From the NCBI GenBank assembly GCA_963995525.1, contig OZ023210.1, forward strand, positions 1,688,163 to 1,752,162: a stretch of DNA of 64,000 nt, in the 5' to 3' direction. How positions within the stretch are numbered: the first letter of the stretch is position 1; every line of letters begins with the position of its first letter. The position numbers and the translations under genes were made by a program. Below, piece after piece: positions 1-12,049 of this stretch. This stretch comes from Escarpia spicata (Eukaryota > Annelida > Polychaeta > Sabellida > Siboglinidae). Under the pieces are notes generated by a model. That model was given only the letters and a program-made list of their open reading frames with translations, searched no databases and was not told the DNA's origin.

Positions 1-3000
1 TCTTTCTTCCAGGTGTCAATGTAGTGGGTCCTTCGTTCTGGTGTCTATATCGTAGGTCCTTCTTCCTGGTGTCTATGTAGTGGGTCCTTCCTCCTGATGT
101 CTATATCGTAGGTCTTTCTTCCTGGTGTCTATGTCGTAGGTCCTTCTTCCTGGTTTCTCTGTAATGGGTCCTTCCTCCTGGTGACTATGTCGTCGGTCCT
201 TCTTCCTGGTGTCTATATCGTAGGTCCTTCTTCCTGGTGTCTATGTAGTGGGTCCTTCCTCCTGGTGTCTATGTCGTCGGTCCTTCTTCCTGGGGTCTAT
301 ATCGTAGGTCCTTCTTCCTGGTGTCTATGTAGTGGGTCCTTCCTCCTGATGTCTATATCGTAGGTCTTTCTTCCTGGTGTCTATGTCGTAGGTCCTTCTT
401 CCTGGTTTCTCTGTAGTGGGTCCTTCCTCCTGGTGACTATGTCGTCGGTCCTTCTTCCTGGTGTCTATGTAGTGGGTCCTTCTTCCTGGCGTCTATGACG
501 TTCGCCCTTCTTCCTGGTGTCTATGTCGTAGGTCCTTCTTCCTGGTGTCTATGTCGTAGGTCCTTCTTCCTGGTGTCTATGTCGTAGGTCCTTCTTCCTG
601 GTGTATATGTAGTGGGTACTTCCTCCTATTGTCTATGTCGTAGGTCCTTCCTCCTGGTGTCTATGTAGTGGGTCCTTCCTTCTGGTGTCTATGTCGTAGG
701 TCCTTCTTCCTGGTGTCTATGTCGTAGGTCCTTCTTCCTGGTGTCTATGTAGTGGGTCCTTCCTCCTGGTGTCTATGTCGTAGATCTTTCTTCCAGGTGT
801 CAATGTAGTGGGTCCTTCGTCCTGGTGTCTATATCGTAGGTCCTTCTTCCTGGTGTCTATGTAGTGGGTCCTTCCTCCTGATGTCTATATCGTAGGTCTT
901 TCTATCTGGTGTCTATGTCGTAGGTCCTTCTTCCTGGTTTCTCTGTAGTGGGTCCTTCCTCCTGGTGACTATGTCGTCGGTCCTTCTTCCTGGTGTCTAT
1001 ATCGTAGGTCCTTCTTCCTGGTGTCTATGTAGTGGGTCCTTCTTCCTGGCGTCTATGACGTTCGCCCTTCTTCCTGGTGTCTATGTCGTAGGTCCTTCTT
1101 CCTGGTGTCTATGTCGTAGGTCCTTCTTCCTGGTGTATATGTAGTGGGTACTTCCTCCTATTGTCTATGTTGTAGGTCCTTCTTCCTGGTGTCTATGTAG
1201 TGGGTCCTTCCTTCTGGTGTCTATGTCGTTGGTCCTTCTTCCTGGTGTCTATGTCGTAGGTCCTTCTTCCTGGTTTCTATGTAGTGGGTCCTTCCTCCTG
1301 GTGTCTATGTCGTAGGTCTTTCTTCCAGGTGTCAATGTAGTGGGTCCTTCGTCCTGGTGTCTATGTCGTAGGTCCTTCTTCCTGGTTTCTCTGTAGTGGG
1401 TCCTTCCTCCTGGTGACTATGTCGTCGGTCCTTCTTCCTGGTGTCTATATCGTAGGTCCTTCTTCCTGGTGTCTATGTAGTGGGTCCTTCTTCCTGGCGT
1501 TTATGACGTTCGCCCTTCTTCCTGGTGTCTATGTAGTGGGTCCTTCTTCCTGGCGTCTATGACGTTCGCCCTTCTTCCTGGTGTCTATGTCGTGGGTCCT
1601 TCCTCCTGGTGTCTATATCGTAGGTCCTTCTTCCTGGTGTCTGAGACGTCAGACCTTCCTCCTGGTGCATATGTCGTAGGTCCTTCTTCCTGGTGTCTAT
1701 GACGTCGGTCCTTCTTCCTGGTGTCTATGTCGTCGGTCCTTCTTCCTGGTGTATATGACGTCGGTCCTTCTTCCTGGTGTCTATATCGTAGGTCCTTCTT
1801 CCTGGTGTCTATGACGTCGGTCCTTCTTCCTGGTGTCTATATCGTAGGTCCTTCTTCCTGGTGTCTATGACGTCGGTCCTTCTTCCTGGTGTCTATGACG
1901 TCGGTCCTTCTTCCTGGTGTCTATGTAGTGGGTCCTTCCTCCTGCTGTCTATGCCGTAAGTCCTTCTTCCTGGTGTCTATGTATTGGGTCCTTCCTCCTG
2001 GTGTCTATGCCGTAGGTCCTTCTTCCTGGTGTCTATGTAGTGGGTCCTTCCTCCTGGTGTCTATGCCGTAGGTCCTTCTTCCTGGTGTCTATGTATTGGG
2101 TCCTTCCTCCTGGTGTCTATATCGTAGGTCATTCTTCTTGGTGTCTATGTCGTAGGTCCTTCTTCCTGGTGTCTATGTAGTGGGTCCTTACTCCTGGTGT
2201 CTATATCGTAGGTCCTTCTTTATGGTGTCTATGTCGTAGGTCCTTCTTCCTGGTGTCTATGTAGTGGGTCCTTCCTCCTGGTGTCTATGCCGTAGGTCCT
2301 TCCTCCTGGTGTCTATGCCGTAGGTCCTTCTTGCTGGTGTCTATCTAGTGGGTCCTTCTTCCTGGTTTCTATGTCATGGGTATCTTCTAACTGGTGTCTA
2401 TGTCGTAGGTCCTTCTTCCTGGTGTCTATGACGTCGGTCCTTCTTCCTGGTGTCTATATCGTAGGTGCTTCTTCATGGTGTCTATGACGTCGGTCCTTCT
2501 TCCTGGTGTCTATATCGTAGGTCCTTCTTCCTGGTGTCTATGACGTCGGTCCTTCTTCCTGGTGTCTATATCGTAGGTGCTTCTTCCTGGTGTCTATGAC
2601 GTCGGTCCTTCTTCCTGGTGTCTATGACGTCGGTCCTTCTTCCTGGTGTCTATGTAGTGGGTCCTTCCTCCTGGTGTCTATGCCGTAAGTCCTTCTTCCT
2701 GGTGTCTATGTATTGGGTCCTTCCTCCTGGTGTCTATGCCGTAGGTCCTTCTTCCTGGTGTCTATGTAGTGGGTCCTTCCTCCTGGTGTCTATGCCGTAG
2801 GTCCTTCTTCCTGGTGTCTATGTAGTGGGTCCTTCCTCCTGGTGTCTATATCGTAGGTCATTCTTCTTGGTGTCTATGTCGTAGGTCCTTCTTCCTGGTG
2901 TCTATGTAGTGGGTCCTTCCTCCTGGTGTCTATATCGTAGGTCCTTCTTTATGGTGTCTATGTCGTAGGTCCTTCTTCCTGGTGTCTATGTAGTGGGTCC

Positions 3001-3495
3001 TTCCTCCTGGTGTCTATACCGTAAGTCCTTCTTCCTGGTGTCTATGTATTGGGTCCTTCCTCCTGGTGTCTATGCCGTAGGTCCTTCTTCCTGGTGTCTA
3101 TGTAGTGGGTCCTTCCTCCTGGTGTCTATGCCGTAGGTCCTTCTTCCTGGTGTCTATGTAGTGGGTCCTTCCTCCTGGTGTCTATATCGTAGGTCATTCT
3201 TCTTGGTGTCTATGTCGTAGGTCCTTCTTCCTGGTGTCTATGTAGTGGGTCCTTCCTCCTGGTGTCTATATCGTAGGTCCTTCTTTATGGTGTCTATGTC
3301 GTAGGTCCTTCTTCCTGGTGTCTATGTAGTGGGTCCTTCCTCCTGGTGTTTATGCCGTAGGTCCTTCTTGCTGGTGTCTATCTAGTGGGTCTTTCTTCCT
3401 GGTTTCTATGTCATGGGTATCTTCTAACTGGTGTCTATGTCGTAGGTCCTTCCTCCTGGTGTCTATGGCATGGTTACCTTCTACATGGTGTACAC
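1..3495. repeat. 28-bp minisatellite array, about 124 units, with higher-order repeats
   Basis: A tandem array of 28-bp units begins before the window. The core is ggtccttcttcctggtgtct, followed by atgtcgta, atgtagtg, atatcgta, atgacgtc or atgccgta variants. Units often alternate between a TTCTTCC type and a TTCCTCC type. Because 28 is not a multiple of 3, open frames cycle with a 28-residue period (for example 181-363), so they are by-products. Higher-order copies are visible: the block at 1 recurs at 785 (784 bp, 28 units) and at 1317 (532 bp, 19 units); the block at 1889 recurs near 2618; the block at 2341 recurs at 3378. One variant unit with GGTATCTTCTAACTGG is 29 bp. The array decays at about 3480. 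Confidence 0.97.
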
Positions 3496-3875
3496 GTCGA
3501 TGTGTATCAATATTCGTCTATATGTAGAACTACTGGAATAAAACTAGGACCAATGAAAACAAATTCTTGTAATTCCTGCCGTACCAAGATGTAATGTTGA
3601 TGGTGTTCCTACGTCCAAACACGTTGACAGTCACATTTGCAATCAACACGAGTAATCGTTAGCGTAGCCTGGGCCAGAACGACCCCTATGAAAAACGTTC
3701 AGATGATACGCCATGAAACATTGCTATCATATCGTTATTGTGGTCACATTATAGACCAATACATGTATTGCGCAAAGGTAGTCACAAATTAAAAACGACA
3801 CGAGTATCCAAGAAATTTATGCTGTGAGACAAGACGCCCCCTATATTGGGACATTCAAAGTTGTTATTTTGGATA
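3496..3875. other. Unique sequence between minisatellite and LINE tail
   Basis: I see no open frame, repeat or RNA gene here. Confidence 0.5.
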
Positions 3876-4209
3876 ATAATAATAATAATATATTTTATTT
3901 CATTTAGATCCGATTATAAATTGTTCGTGGCGCTTTACAACATGTAGAACCCCGATAGATGTAATAATGATGGCTAAATAAACATGCATTTTCTATTAAA
4001 AAAAAAATTCTTATAAAATTAATATTAGTAAAATATAAATAAATAGAGTAATTAAATAAATATACTAAAATAATTATCATAGTTACAGTTCTATGTAGAA
4101 ATAAAATATTGCAAATTCATGTAACTGAACTAATGTACATGTAGGTATAAAATAAATATATAAATAGGTTAATTAATACATAAGAGATATAAACTAATCA
4201 ATGCAGAGA

Positions 4210-5045
4210 CTAAACTATGCCACATTGGACAAGAAAGAGAGTCGAAAAAAGTCTTTTTTCGATATTAGTCTTTAAGCGTGCCTTGAAAGTAGAGAGACAA
4301 TCAGACGTTTTAATGTCATTAGGCAAAGTGTTCCACCGAACGAACTGACCCCCAGCTTTGACATGAGTCCGCAAGACAGTTAACATGTTATTTTTGGCAG
4401 AACGCAGTGCTCTAGTTGGTTTGTATGGGCATACAAGGTCGCATAAATATTTCGGGGCATCGCCATGCACAGCTTTATATGTAAACACTAATAGCTTAAA
4501 GTCGATTCTGTGTGCTACAGGAAACCGATTAAGAATGCACAACAAAGGCATGGCGCTGTCACTCCGTGGGCGGCGCAGGATCAACCTAGCATGAGAGTTG
4601 TACATTCTCTGCAGTCGAGCGATGTTGTTGACAGGAGTGCCGTATAGAAGTTAATTGCAGTAATCAAGCCGTGATGTAATAATGGCGTTGACGACACGTT
4701 CCTTTGTCGTCATTGGGAGATAACGACTCATCTGGTTAATATGGCGCAGGTGAAATGAGCACACACTGACGATGCTTGAAACTTGCTTCTTAAAATCGAG
4801 GTGGCGATCCATAACGACACCAAGGTTACGAACACATCTTGAGGCAGTAATCGTAACATCCCCTACGCGTATCACACTCCCGTTAATAAGCGCAGCGGCA
4901 GTCTACGGGAAGATATTCCGTTTTATTGTTGTTCATGCACATGTAGTTTGATGTCATCCACTGATTGACAATATCTAGACATTCCTCCATACGTCGCAGA
5001 GTAGCAGTCAACGCAGTCGCACTGAGGTCAAAATGGCAGTACAAC
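4210..5045 (-). pseudogene. LINE-1 reverse transcriptase, C-terminal half
   Basis: This covers the part of the polymerase after the YADD box. The 5' piece (about 5045-4905) reads the thumb-side helix with MEECLDIVNQWM and N.NKTEYLPV and ends at a stop near 4895. The next piece (4875-4651) reads VRNLGVVMDRHLDF and SRLDYCN. The last (4605-4210) reads the C-terminal domain with ALRSAKNNMLTV and WNTLPNDIKTS. The pieces are collinear in different frames, so at least two frameshifts or stops separate them. The order matches L2/CR1 ORF2 proteins. It is not expected to make a protein. Confidence 0.85.
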
Positions 5046-5700
5046 TACAGAACTCAGAACTCAGAACTCAGAATCAATTTATTTGACCTATAAATACGAT
5101 ACATATACAACGAATAACGTAATAGATAAAGTCGGGAGACTCCCATTAAGATATATAATATCGCTAGCAGGAGCCTCCCCATAAATATAAACAACAACAA
5201 CATTTACATGACACAAATCAGAATAGCATATGACTTGTTTTTATAGTTGATAATTACACAATATATCAACATGCATACATAATACAAGGACTGATTATAT
5301 GTACTCGTGTACACATTGACGTACATATGGATACTTTGGTATACATTTCAATACGTATTACGAATTACAAATAAAGCAAACATGGATACGACAACTGGAT
5401 TCATAATTTAAAATAAAAAATGTTTTGTGTATGTTGAAAAACCATATAGACTGTGGGTGTAAATTGTATTAATGATACTACTTGGTGTATTGTTAACTGT
5501 CTCTACTATGTTGTGTCTAATGCATTTTTTGGCAAATTCATGTTTGAATCTGGACATATACAGATTATTTCTTTAACGTGTGCAGTGCTGATGAATATCA
5601 TAGATGTGTGTGCTTGGAAAAACATTGAAGTAGTAGGGTAAAAGATTGTTAATTAACTTATAGTAACATTTAATTTTGTGGATTTTATAAATGTCTGATG
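5046..5700 (-). mobile_element. 3' end of a Jockey/CR1-like LINE (LINE-2 copy A) inserted in LINE-1
   Basis: About 650 bp is closely similar, in the same order, to 9432-10075, which is the 3' UTR and extreme end of the longer LINE-2 copy. It is 5'-truncated, as is usual for target-primed insertion. On the minus strand it ends in a 7-bp tandem tail (AGTTCTG, about three units, 5046-5070). Similarity to the longer copy stops at about 5700, inside a short duplicated stretch (TGATGAAAT twice). No clear target-site duplication is visible. It has no coding capacity. Confidence 0.85.
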
Positions 5701-6095
5701 AAATGTGCCTGATGAAATATTATCCGCATAATTATGAAAACTAAGTCCATGCGCCTTGATTATGTCGCCAATGGGTTGTACGTACATCGAGAATAACAAT
5801 GGTCCCAGCACCGAACCCTGCGGAACACCCGATGTCACGCAAGTTGTATTCGATGACGCATCACGAATGACGACACGCTGGGTCCGGCCCTGCAGATAGG
5901 ATTGCAGCCAGCCAAGCGCCTTGCCAGCAATGCCGTAACGCAACCGAAGCCGCTGGATCATTACCTTGTGATTGATTGTGTCAAACGCCGCTCTGAAGTC
6001 AATAAGAACTAGTGCCGTGCCTTGTCTATTGTCTAAAGCGGCGTGTATACGTGATGTGGTTTTGTCTTACTCCAGGGGGCCGCACTTCTTGATAC
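5701..6095 (-). pseudogene. LINE-1 reverse transcriptase, central part
   Basis: This is the upstream half of the interrupted polymerase. An open frame at 5961-5653 starts within the fingers/palm region and carries RLRYGIAGKALGWLQSYL, then SGVPQGSVLGPLLF, then HNYAD. After the first Asp of the catalytic YADD motif the frame runs into inserted LINE-2 sequence. In the same frame upstream, to about 6060, SRIHAALDNRQGTALVLID and FRAAFDTINHK are readable. These are RT motifs in canonical order for the L2/CR1 group. The interruption removes the second catalytic Asp from this frame, so the copy is dead. Confidence 0.85.
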
Positions 6096-6164
6096 ATGCC
6101 TTCCAAAGCTGAATAAATGCCACTGTTGAAAACAGATCCCTGGTGGTTTATGGGGCTCGTCTGC

Positions 6165-7715
6165 GGAGTACAACTTTTGTTCTTGCCTTGCTGTGGTCTC
6201 ACTTCAATTTGCGTTTTTTTCTTCTCGCTACGGTCTCACTTCAATTTGTGTTTTTTTCTTCTCGCTACGGTCTCATTTCAATTTGTTTTTTTCTTCTAGC
6301 TACGGTCTCACTTAAATTTGTGTTTTTATCTTCTCGCATGATCTCACTTCAATTTCTGTTTCATGTTCTCGCTGTGGTCTCATTTCAGTTTGTGTTTCCT
6401 TCTCTCGCTACGGTCTCACTTCAGTTTGTGTTTCATCTTCTCACTACGGTCTCACTGATGGCTTTGATATCACTTCAGATTGTGTTTCCTCTGATAACTT
6501 TGGTCTCACATCAGTTTGTGCTTCTTCAATTTGTGTTTCCTTTTCTCGCTACGATCTCACTTGAGTTTGTGTTTCCTTTTCTCGCTGTGGTCTCACTTCA
6601 GTTTGTGCTCCCTTTTCTCGCTGTCGTCTCACTTCAGTTTGTTTTTCCTCTTCTGGCTGTGTTCTCACTTCACTTTGTGCTCCCTCTTCTCGCTGTGGTC
6701 TTACTTCAGTTTGTGTTTCCTCTTCTGGCTGTGGTCTCACTTCAGTTTGTGTTTCCTCTTCTCGCTGTGGTCTTACTTCAGTTTGTGTTTCCTCTTCTCG
6801 CTGTGGTCTCACTTCAGTTTGTGTTTCCTCTTCTCGCTGTGGTCTTACTTCAGTTTGTGTCTCCTCTTCTCGCTGTGGTCTCACTTCCGTTTGTTTTCCT
6901 CTTCTGGCTGTGTTCTCACTTCTGTTTGTGCTCCCTCTTCTCGCTGTGGTCTTACTTCAGTTTGTGTCTCCTCTTCTCGCTTTGGTCTCACTTCCGTTTG
7001 TTTTCCTCTTCTGGCTGTGTTCTCACTTCACTTTGTGCTCCCTCTTCTCGCTGTGGTCTCAATTCAGTTTGTTTTTCCTCTTCTGGCTGTGTTCTCACTT
7101 CACTTTGTGCTCCCTCTTCTCGCTGTGGTCTTACTTCAGTTTGTGTCTCCTCTTCTCGCTGTGGTCTCACTTCCGTTTGTTTTCCTCTTCTGGCTGTGTT
7201 CTCACTTCACTTTGTGCTCCCTCTTCTCGCTGTGGTCTCAATTCAGTTTGTTTTTCCTCTTCTGGCTGTGGTCTCACTTCAGTTTGTGTTTCCTCTTCTC
7301 GCTGTGGTCTTACTTCAGTTTGTGTTTCCTCTTCTCGCTGTGGTCTCACTTCAGTTTGTGTTTCCTCTTCTCGCTGTGGTCTTACTTCAGTTTGTGTTTC
7401 CTCTTCTCGCTGTGTTCTCACTTCAGTTTGTGTTTCCTCTTCTCGCTGTGGTCTTACTTCAGTTTGTGTTTCCTCTTCTGGCTGTGGTCTCACTTCAGTT
7501 TGTGTTTCCTCTTCTCGCTGTGGTCTTACTTCAGTTTGTGTTTCCTCTTCTCGCTGTGGTCTTACTTCAGTTTGTGTTTCCTCTTCTGGCTGTGTTCTCA
7601 CTTCAGTTTGTGTTTCCTCTTCTCGCTGTGTTCTCACTTCAGTTTGTGTTTCCTCTTCTCGCTGTGGTCTCACTTCAGTTTGTGTTTCCTTTTCTCTCTA
7701 CGGTCGCACTTACGT
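6165..7715. repeat. 36-bp minisatellite array, about 42 units
   Basis: Tandem 36-bp units with core cttctcgctgtggtctcact followed by tcagtttgtgtttcct. The first units (6180-6560) are more divergent. Because 36 is a multiple of 3 and the unit lacks stops, three plus frames and two minus frames stay open for hundreds of codons. The plus frames are hydrophobic 12-residue repeats (for example LLAVVSLQFVFP); a minus frame reads RPQREEETQTEV repeats. Three units near 6887, 6994 and 7173 share the same one-base deletion, which breaks the minus frame each time. I regard the frames as by-products of the array, not a gene. Confidence 0.93.
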
Positions 7716-9365
7716 TTGTTTTATAATTACGTATCGTCTCATTCATCGGGTCGCATTCTCTCATTCACTTGTGTGCTTTTTGCATGGGATCAAGTTACTT
7801 TCACGAACCTCTCGTGCTAAAATGCAAGAACATAGAGGGTTATTTTGTGTGGCATTGATAACTGAGCCAAGTGCTCTGGTTATTTTTAAGTTGTAACAAT
7901 AGCCCTGTGTTAATTCGGCGTACATCTTAGCGGGACCACTATTACACTGCGTATCGTGAATACTAAAATATCAGCCCCACATTGTCAGCTGATCTCTACA
8001 TATTATTGTCTCTAGACATAAATGTTTCAGTTCACAAAGCTATCTAGCGACAACTTATTAGGTGCACTCCAGGCCACAGCGCAACTGTTCACTTGTCCTA
8101 CCTTTCGGCCAGTTAAATATCGTAGTCGTAATCCCAGTTTCCTCATACTTTTGACCTACTGCCGTCTGATTCACCATTGCGTCAACTCTTGTTGCAATCA
8201 GTGTATGCTTAGACCTCCAGAGGGCAAACGGGCAAATATCGTTTGATGTCGATTGGAGACGCCCAGCTACTTTAGTTGCTAACACGCAATCACGCGAGAA
8301 ATGCTGACGTAGCCATCAATCAAAATGAAATATTTTTGTGCTTAGCATCTTTTGGGAAATAACAGGTTACGACACTAAGGCGGAAGCACGCAATTCTACT
8401 CCGGTTACACCGTCGTAACAACAATATATTTTCCATCACGCCATTGTATCTGATTGGATTAAATAAAAAATGCATGTCCATGGACGGTATTCTGGGGTGT
8501 TGCAGTCGATTGACTGTAATCATAGCGTGTTTTAGCACTGAGTTTCAAGCTGTACATCAACAATCTACATTAGCTCTCATTTATTGTCGTCGTTGTGTTG
8601 CGGGCAGCGTCACGATTACTTGTAGTACGATTATAATTAATCCGTCTCGCATATGTACCCGTGTGTCTTGTCACGTCTTTCTTGACCTTGCTTGCATGGT
8701 TCAGCCGTTGTATCCGAATTGCGCGTGACGTGCATCAGTCGTGATATCAACGTAGCTCGTCATCTTAATTCTTCAACCAAACCGACCTTACCGAATCGTA
8801 CAAGGCAACAGATGCAAGGAGCAACCACAGAGACACAAACGTATCCACTTCATGTTGCATTCTCAGTTAAATTACCATTTGTATCCACCGTTTTTAAGAA
8901 AGTGTATAATTCATGTACTACATCAACATAATTTACTTATGTGATTACTTGCTAACGAATGTCACTTTGATATTGGATGTGATTCGATAAATTATGTTTT
9001 TTGCAAAATTACCCGTCCCCAGGTCCGGCCAGCGCAATAATAAAAATGAGGCACACCGATGTAACTTTACATCTTTGGCGCCGAGAAATATGTCTTAGAT
9101 ATGCACGTTGTGTAAAACAAAGTTTATATGGAGTTTACGAAAAATATATGTATAGTATATTGGGTTTGGGTTTCAATTTCAATTCTCGATGTTACAAATA
9201 GGCTTTAGTTATGTTAGTAAATATCTCAAATGTATTTGGAATGTGAAAACTGTGCTTCTGAAAATACAAACACAAACATGCCCGGTCCACAGAGCAGTTG
9301 TAATTTTACGATATAGTGTCCGCAATTTGAAAGTTGCCCCAGCCAAATGTACGGGTAAACAAGTA
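7716..9365. other. Unique sequence, no gene recognised
   Basis: Only short frames (under 110 codons, no recognisable motif) occur on either strand. I see no repeats or RNA genes. Confidence 0.5.
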
Positions 9366-9432
9366 GAGGTAAGTTCTTATATAGCGCAGTATCCAGTTCT
9401 TAGGACAGCTGCAGGATTCTCTCGGTTGAGAG
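9366..9432 (-). mobile_element. Internally deleted SINE remnant
   Basis: The left part (TTCTTATATAGCGC, then ATCCAGT) matches the 3' end of the tRNA-derived SINE at 51536-51868. The right part (GCAGGATTC, then CTCGGTTGAGAG) matches its tRNA-derived region, with the middle missing. The LINE-2 tail abuts it directly at 9432. Confidence 0.55.
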
Positions 9433-10179
9433 TCAGAACTCAGAACTCAGAATCAATTAATTTGACCTATAAATACGATACATATACAACGAATAACGCA
9501 AATACTAGATAAGGTCGGGAGACTCCCATTAAGATATATAATATCGCTAGCACAGGAGCCACCACATAAATATAAACAACAATACAATTTGCATGACACA
9601 AATCAGAATAGCATATGACTTGTTTTTATAGTTGATAATTACACAATATATCAACATGCATGCATAATTTAAGGACTGATTATATGTACTCGTGTACACA
9701 TTGACGTACATATGGATACTTAGGTATACATTCCAATACGTATTACGAATTACAAATAAAGCAATTATGGGTACGACAAATGGATTCATAATTTAAAATA
9801 AAAACGTTGTTGTGTATGTAGACCGTATGTAAACCATATAAACTGTATTAATGATACTACTTGGTGTATTGTTAACTGTCTCTACTATGTTGTGTCTAAT
9901 GCATTCTTTTGCAAATTCATGTTTGAATCTAGACATATAGATTATTTCTTTCACGTGTACAGTGCTGATGAATATCATAAATGTGTGTGCTTGGAAAACA
10001 TTGAAGTAGTAGGGTAAAAGATTGTTAATTAATTTATAATAAAATTATATTTGTTGGATTTGATAAATGTCATCCAACTTTAGCAACAGTCTTTTAAAAA
10101 TAGGACTTGTGTGAGCATTGTATTTATTTAAGGATATTATTCGTATTGCTTTTTTCTGTAATTTGAAAATTCGATGTGC

Positions 10180-11291
10180 CTAATGACCCCATAAAAGTAA
10201 GCCATAATTAATATGAGGGAGAATAAGAGCAGTGTACATAATATATAATGTATTGGTTGGTAAAAGGTGTTTACGTTTATTTAGTATGCCTATTGTTTTA
10301 GATAGTTTATTTGCTATTTTGTTTGTATGACTCTGCCAGTTTAAATGGTTATTTATTGTGATGCCTAAAAAATTTAAATCATTTACACATTCAATGTATG
10401 CCCCATCTATTTGTAACACAGTGTATTCTACTTTCTTTTGAGGCATATGTAAAATTATGAATTTAATCTTTTTGGCATGTAGTGCCAGTTTGTTGGCTTT
10501 CAACCAATTGTTAATCTTTGTTAGTTCTTTGTTAATATTTTTACTTCGCATTTGGCCTTCTGAATCATTAAATATGTTTAGTGTACTAGTAAGGGTGGTG
10601 TCGTCAGCAGAATTTGAAAAGGTCACTAGAAAGTGCTATGTCATATATATATCTATATATCTAATAAATAAGAGTGGCCCTAAAATTTAAATTTGAGGGA
10701 CACCAATGTTGATGACTATTTCCTTAGACTTAACATTTTCAATTTCTACGTACTGCTTACGATTGATTTTGTAAATAACTCGTACAAATGTCCAGAGCCT
10801 TGTCATTTAATCCATAGTGATTTTAATTCTGTACCAATATATTGTGATCAATTGTGTCAAATGCTTTCGATAAATCAAGGTATATATTTATTGGAGTAAC
10901 CGATTTATCAAGTTCTTGTATAATTCTGTCTATGATTTCGAGTGTAGCAAGCTCTAAACCCATATTGGCTATTGTAGTATAACGCTTTAGAATGGAAGTA
11001 ATCGTGGATTTGATCAAACAGAACCCTTTTAAAAATGTTTAAATCACTGGCAGGATAGAAATAGGACGGTAATTGTTAAAGTCAGAAACATCAATTTTTG
11101 AAAAGGGGTATGACTTTTGAAAGTTTTAATTTTTCTGGAAATATACCAGTTATTATTGACTGATTAATAATTACAGTGACTGCATTGCTAATATCATTTG
11201 TTATCAATTTTTGTAATGGTGTTGAAATACCGTCGTTTCCACAACTTGAATTTGGAGGTAAACGATCAATGATATTAACAGTAGTTTCCAC
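10180..11291 (-). pseudogene. LINE-2 reverse transcriptase domain (broken)
   Basis: The RT domain in three pieces. 11291-11091 has the N-terminal motif leading to KLSKVIPLFK. 11017-10823 has NIYLDLSKAFDTIDHN, the first catalytic Asp. After a broken GVPQ..LGPLLF stretch near 10700-10665, 10626-10180 has SADDT with both catalytic Asp residues, the INNWLKANKLALHAKK segment, FLGITINNHLNW, and the conserved LPHINYGLLLWG. The residue normally before ADD is Ser rather than Phe or Tyr. Stops between pieces make it non-functional. Confidence 0.83.
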
Positions 11292-12049
11292 GTTAATTAG
11301 GTTAAAGCTGAAGGTGTGAAATATCGGGTTATTCAGGTAATATTTGTATGATTTACCTCCACTAGTAGTTGTTTTAGAGGCTAGAGTAGGACCAGCATTA
11401 GTAAAAACGTGTTAAATCTGTTTGCAATAATGCATTTGTGGCTAATCATTTCCCCGTCGACTTTGAACAAATCTGGAAATTTTTCTTTCTTTTGACTTTT
11501 CTTAATAATTTCTTTAATTAAAAACCATGTCTTTTTAACATGGTGTTTGTGATACATCAATTGGTGGTGAACACTTAAGTACTTAGTTCAGTACTTAATG
11601 CTTTTCAAAACTGGATTGGTAATGCATTTGCTTAGCTAATCTAATATTACTTTTAAGAATTTTGTGTAAGTCAGTTTTAAGTTTATGGTAATGCTCTGTA
11701 TTTACGTAAGTCTGTTTCATTCTCGAATACAATTTGTTTCTAAACTTTATCGACATGATAATGCCCTTGGTAATCCAAGGAGTTTTCGTATGATTATATT
11801 TGTTAAATTTAATTACTTTAATAGGTAGAAATTTATCCACAGCTGCAGTAACAATTTCATCGAGGATATTGTAGTTTTCATTCGGATCCGCATGAATATC
11901 TGTATTAAGTTTATCATAAAGATTTCAGTTAATTATTTCAGTTTTAAATTTATTGAGTGAGTCAGGATGTTGTTGTTTTATTCGTATTAACCTTGGTATC
12001 GTATTAGAGGTTTCGACATAGTCCAGACTTAGAATGTACGGAAAGTGTT

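Larger units (their letters stand above)
3876..6095 (-). mobile_element. L2/CR1-like LINE remnant (LINE-1), interrupted
   Basis: A minus-strand non-LTR retrotransposon, 5'-truncated. From right to left it shows reverse-transcriptase (RT) motif FRAAFDTINHK near 5985, then SGVPQGSVLGPLLF near 5820, then HNYAD near 5725. After an interruption at 5046-5700 it resumes with YCHFDLSATAL, the QWM.SNYM segment and the C-terminal region of L2/CR1 polymerases (RFPVAHRIDFKLLVFTYKA, then RWNTLPNDIK) to a stop at 4210. The 3' UTR contains TGTAAAGCGC, a word common near the 3' ends of L2/CR1 elements and their SINEs, and ends in a (TTA)n tail at 3876-3893. Frameshifts and stops make it non-functional. Confidence 0.85.

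Noticed and set aside
1..3495. Possible CRISPR array
   Set aside because: The units are directly adjacent with no unique spacers, and the context is a eukaryotic genome.
6143..7896. A 527-codon plus-strand gene with hydrophobic repeats
   Set aside because: It spans the 36-bp minisatellite; other frames on both strands are equally open and nothing marks this one as coding.
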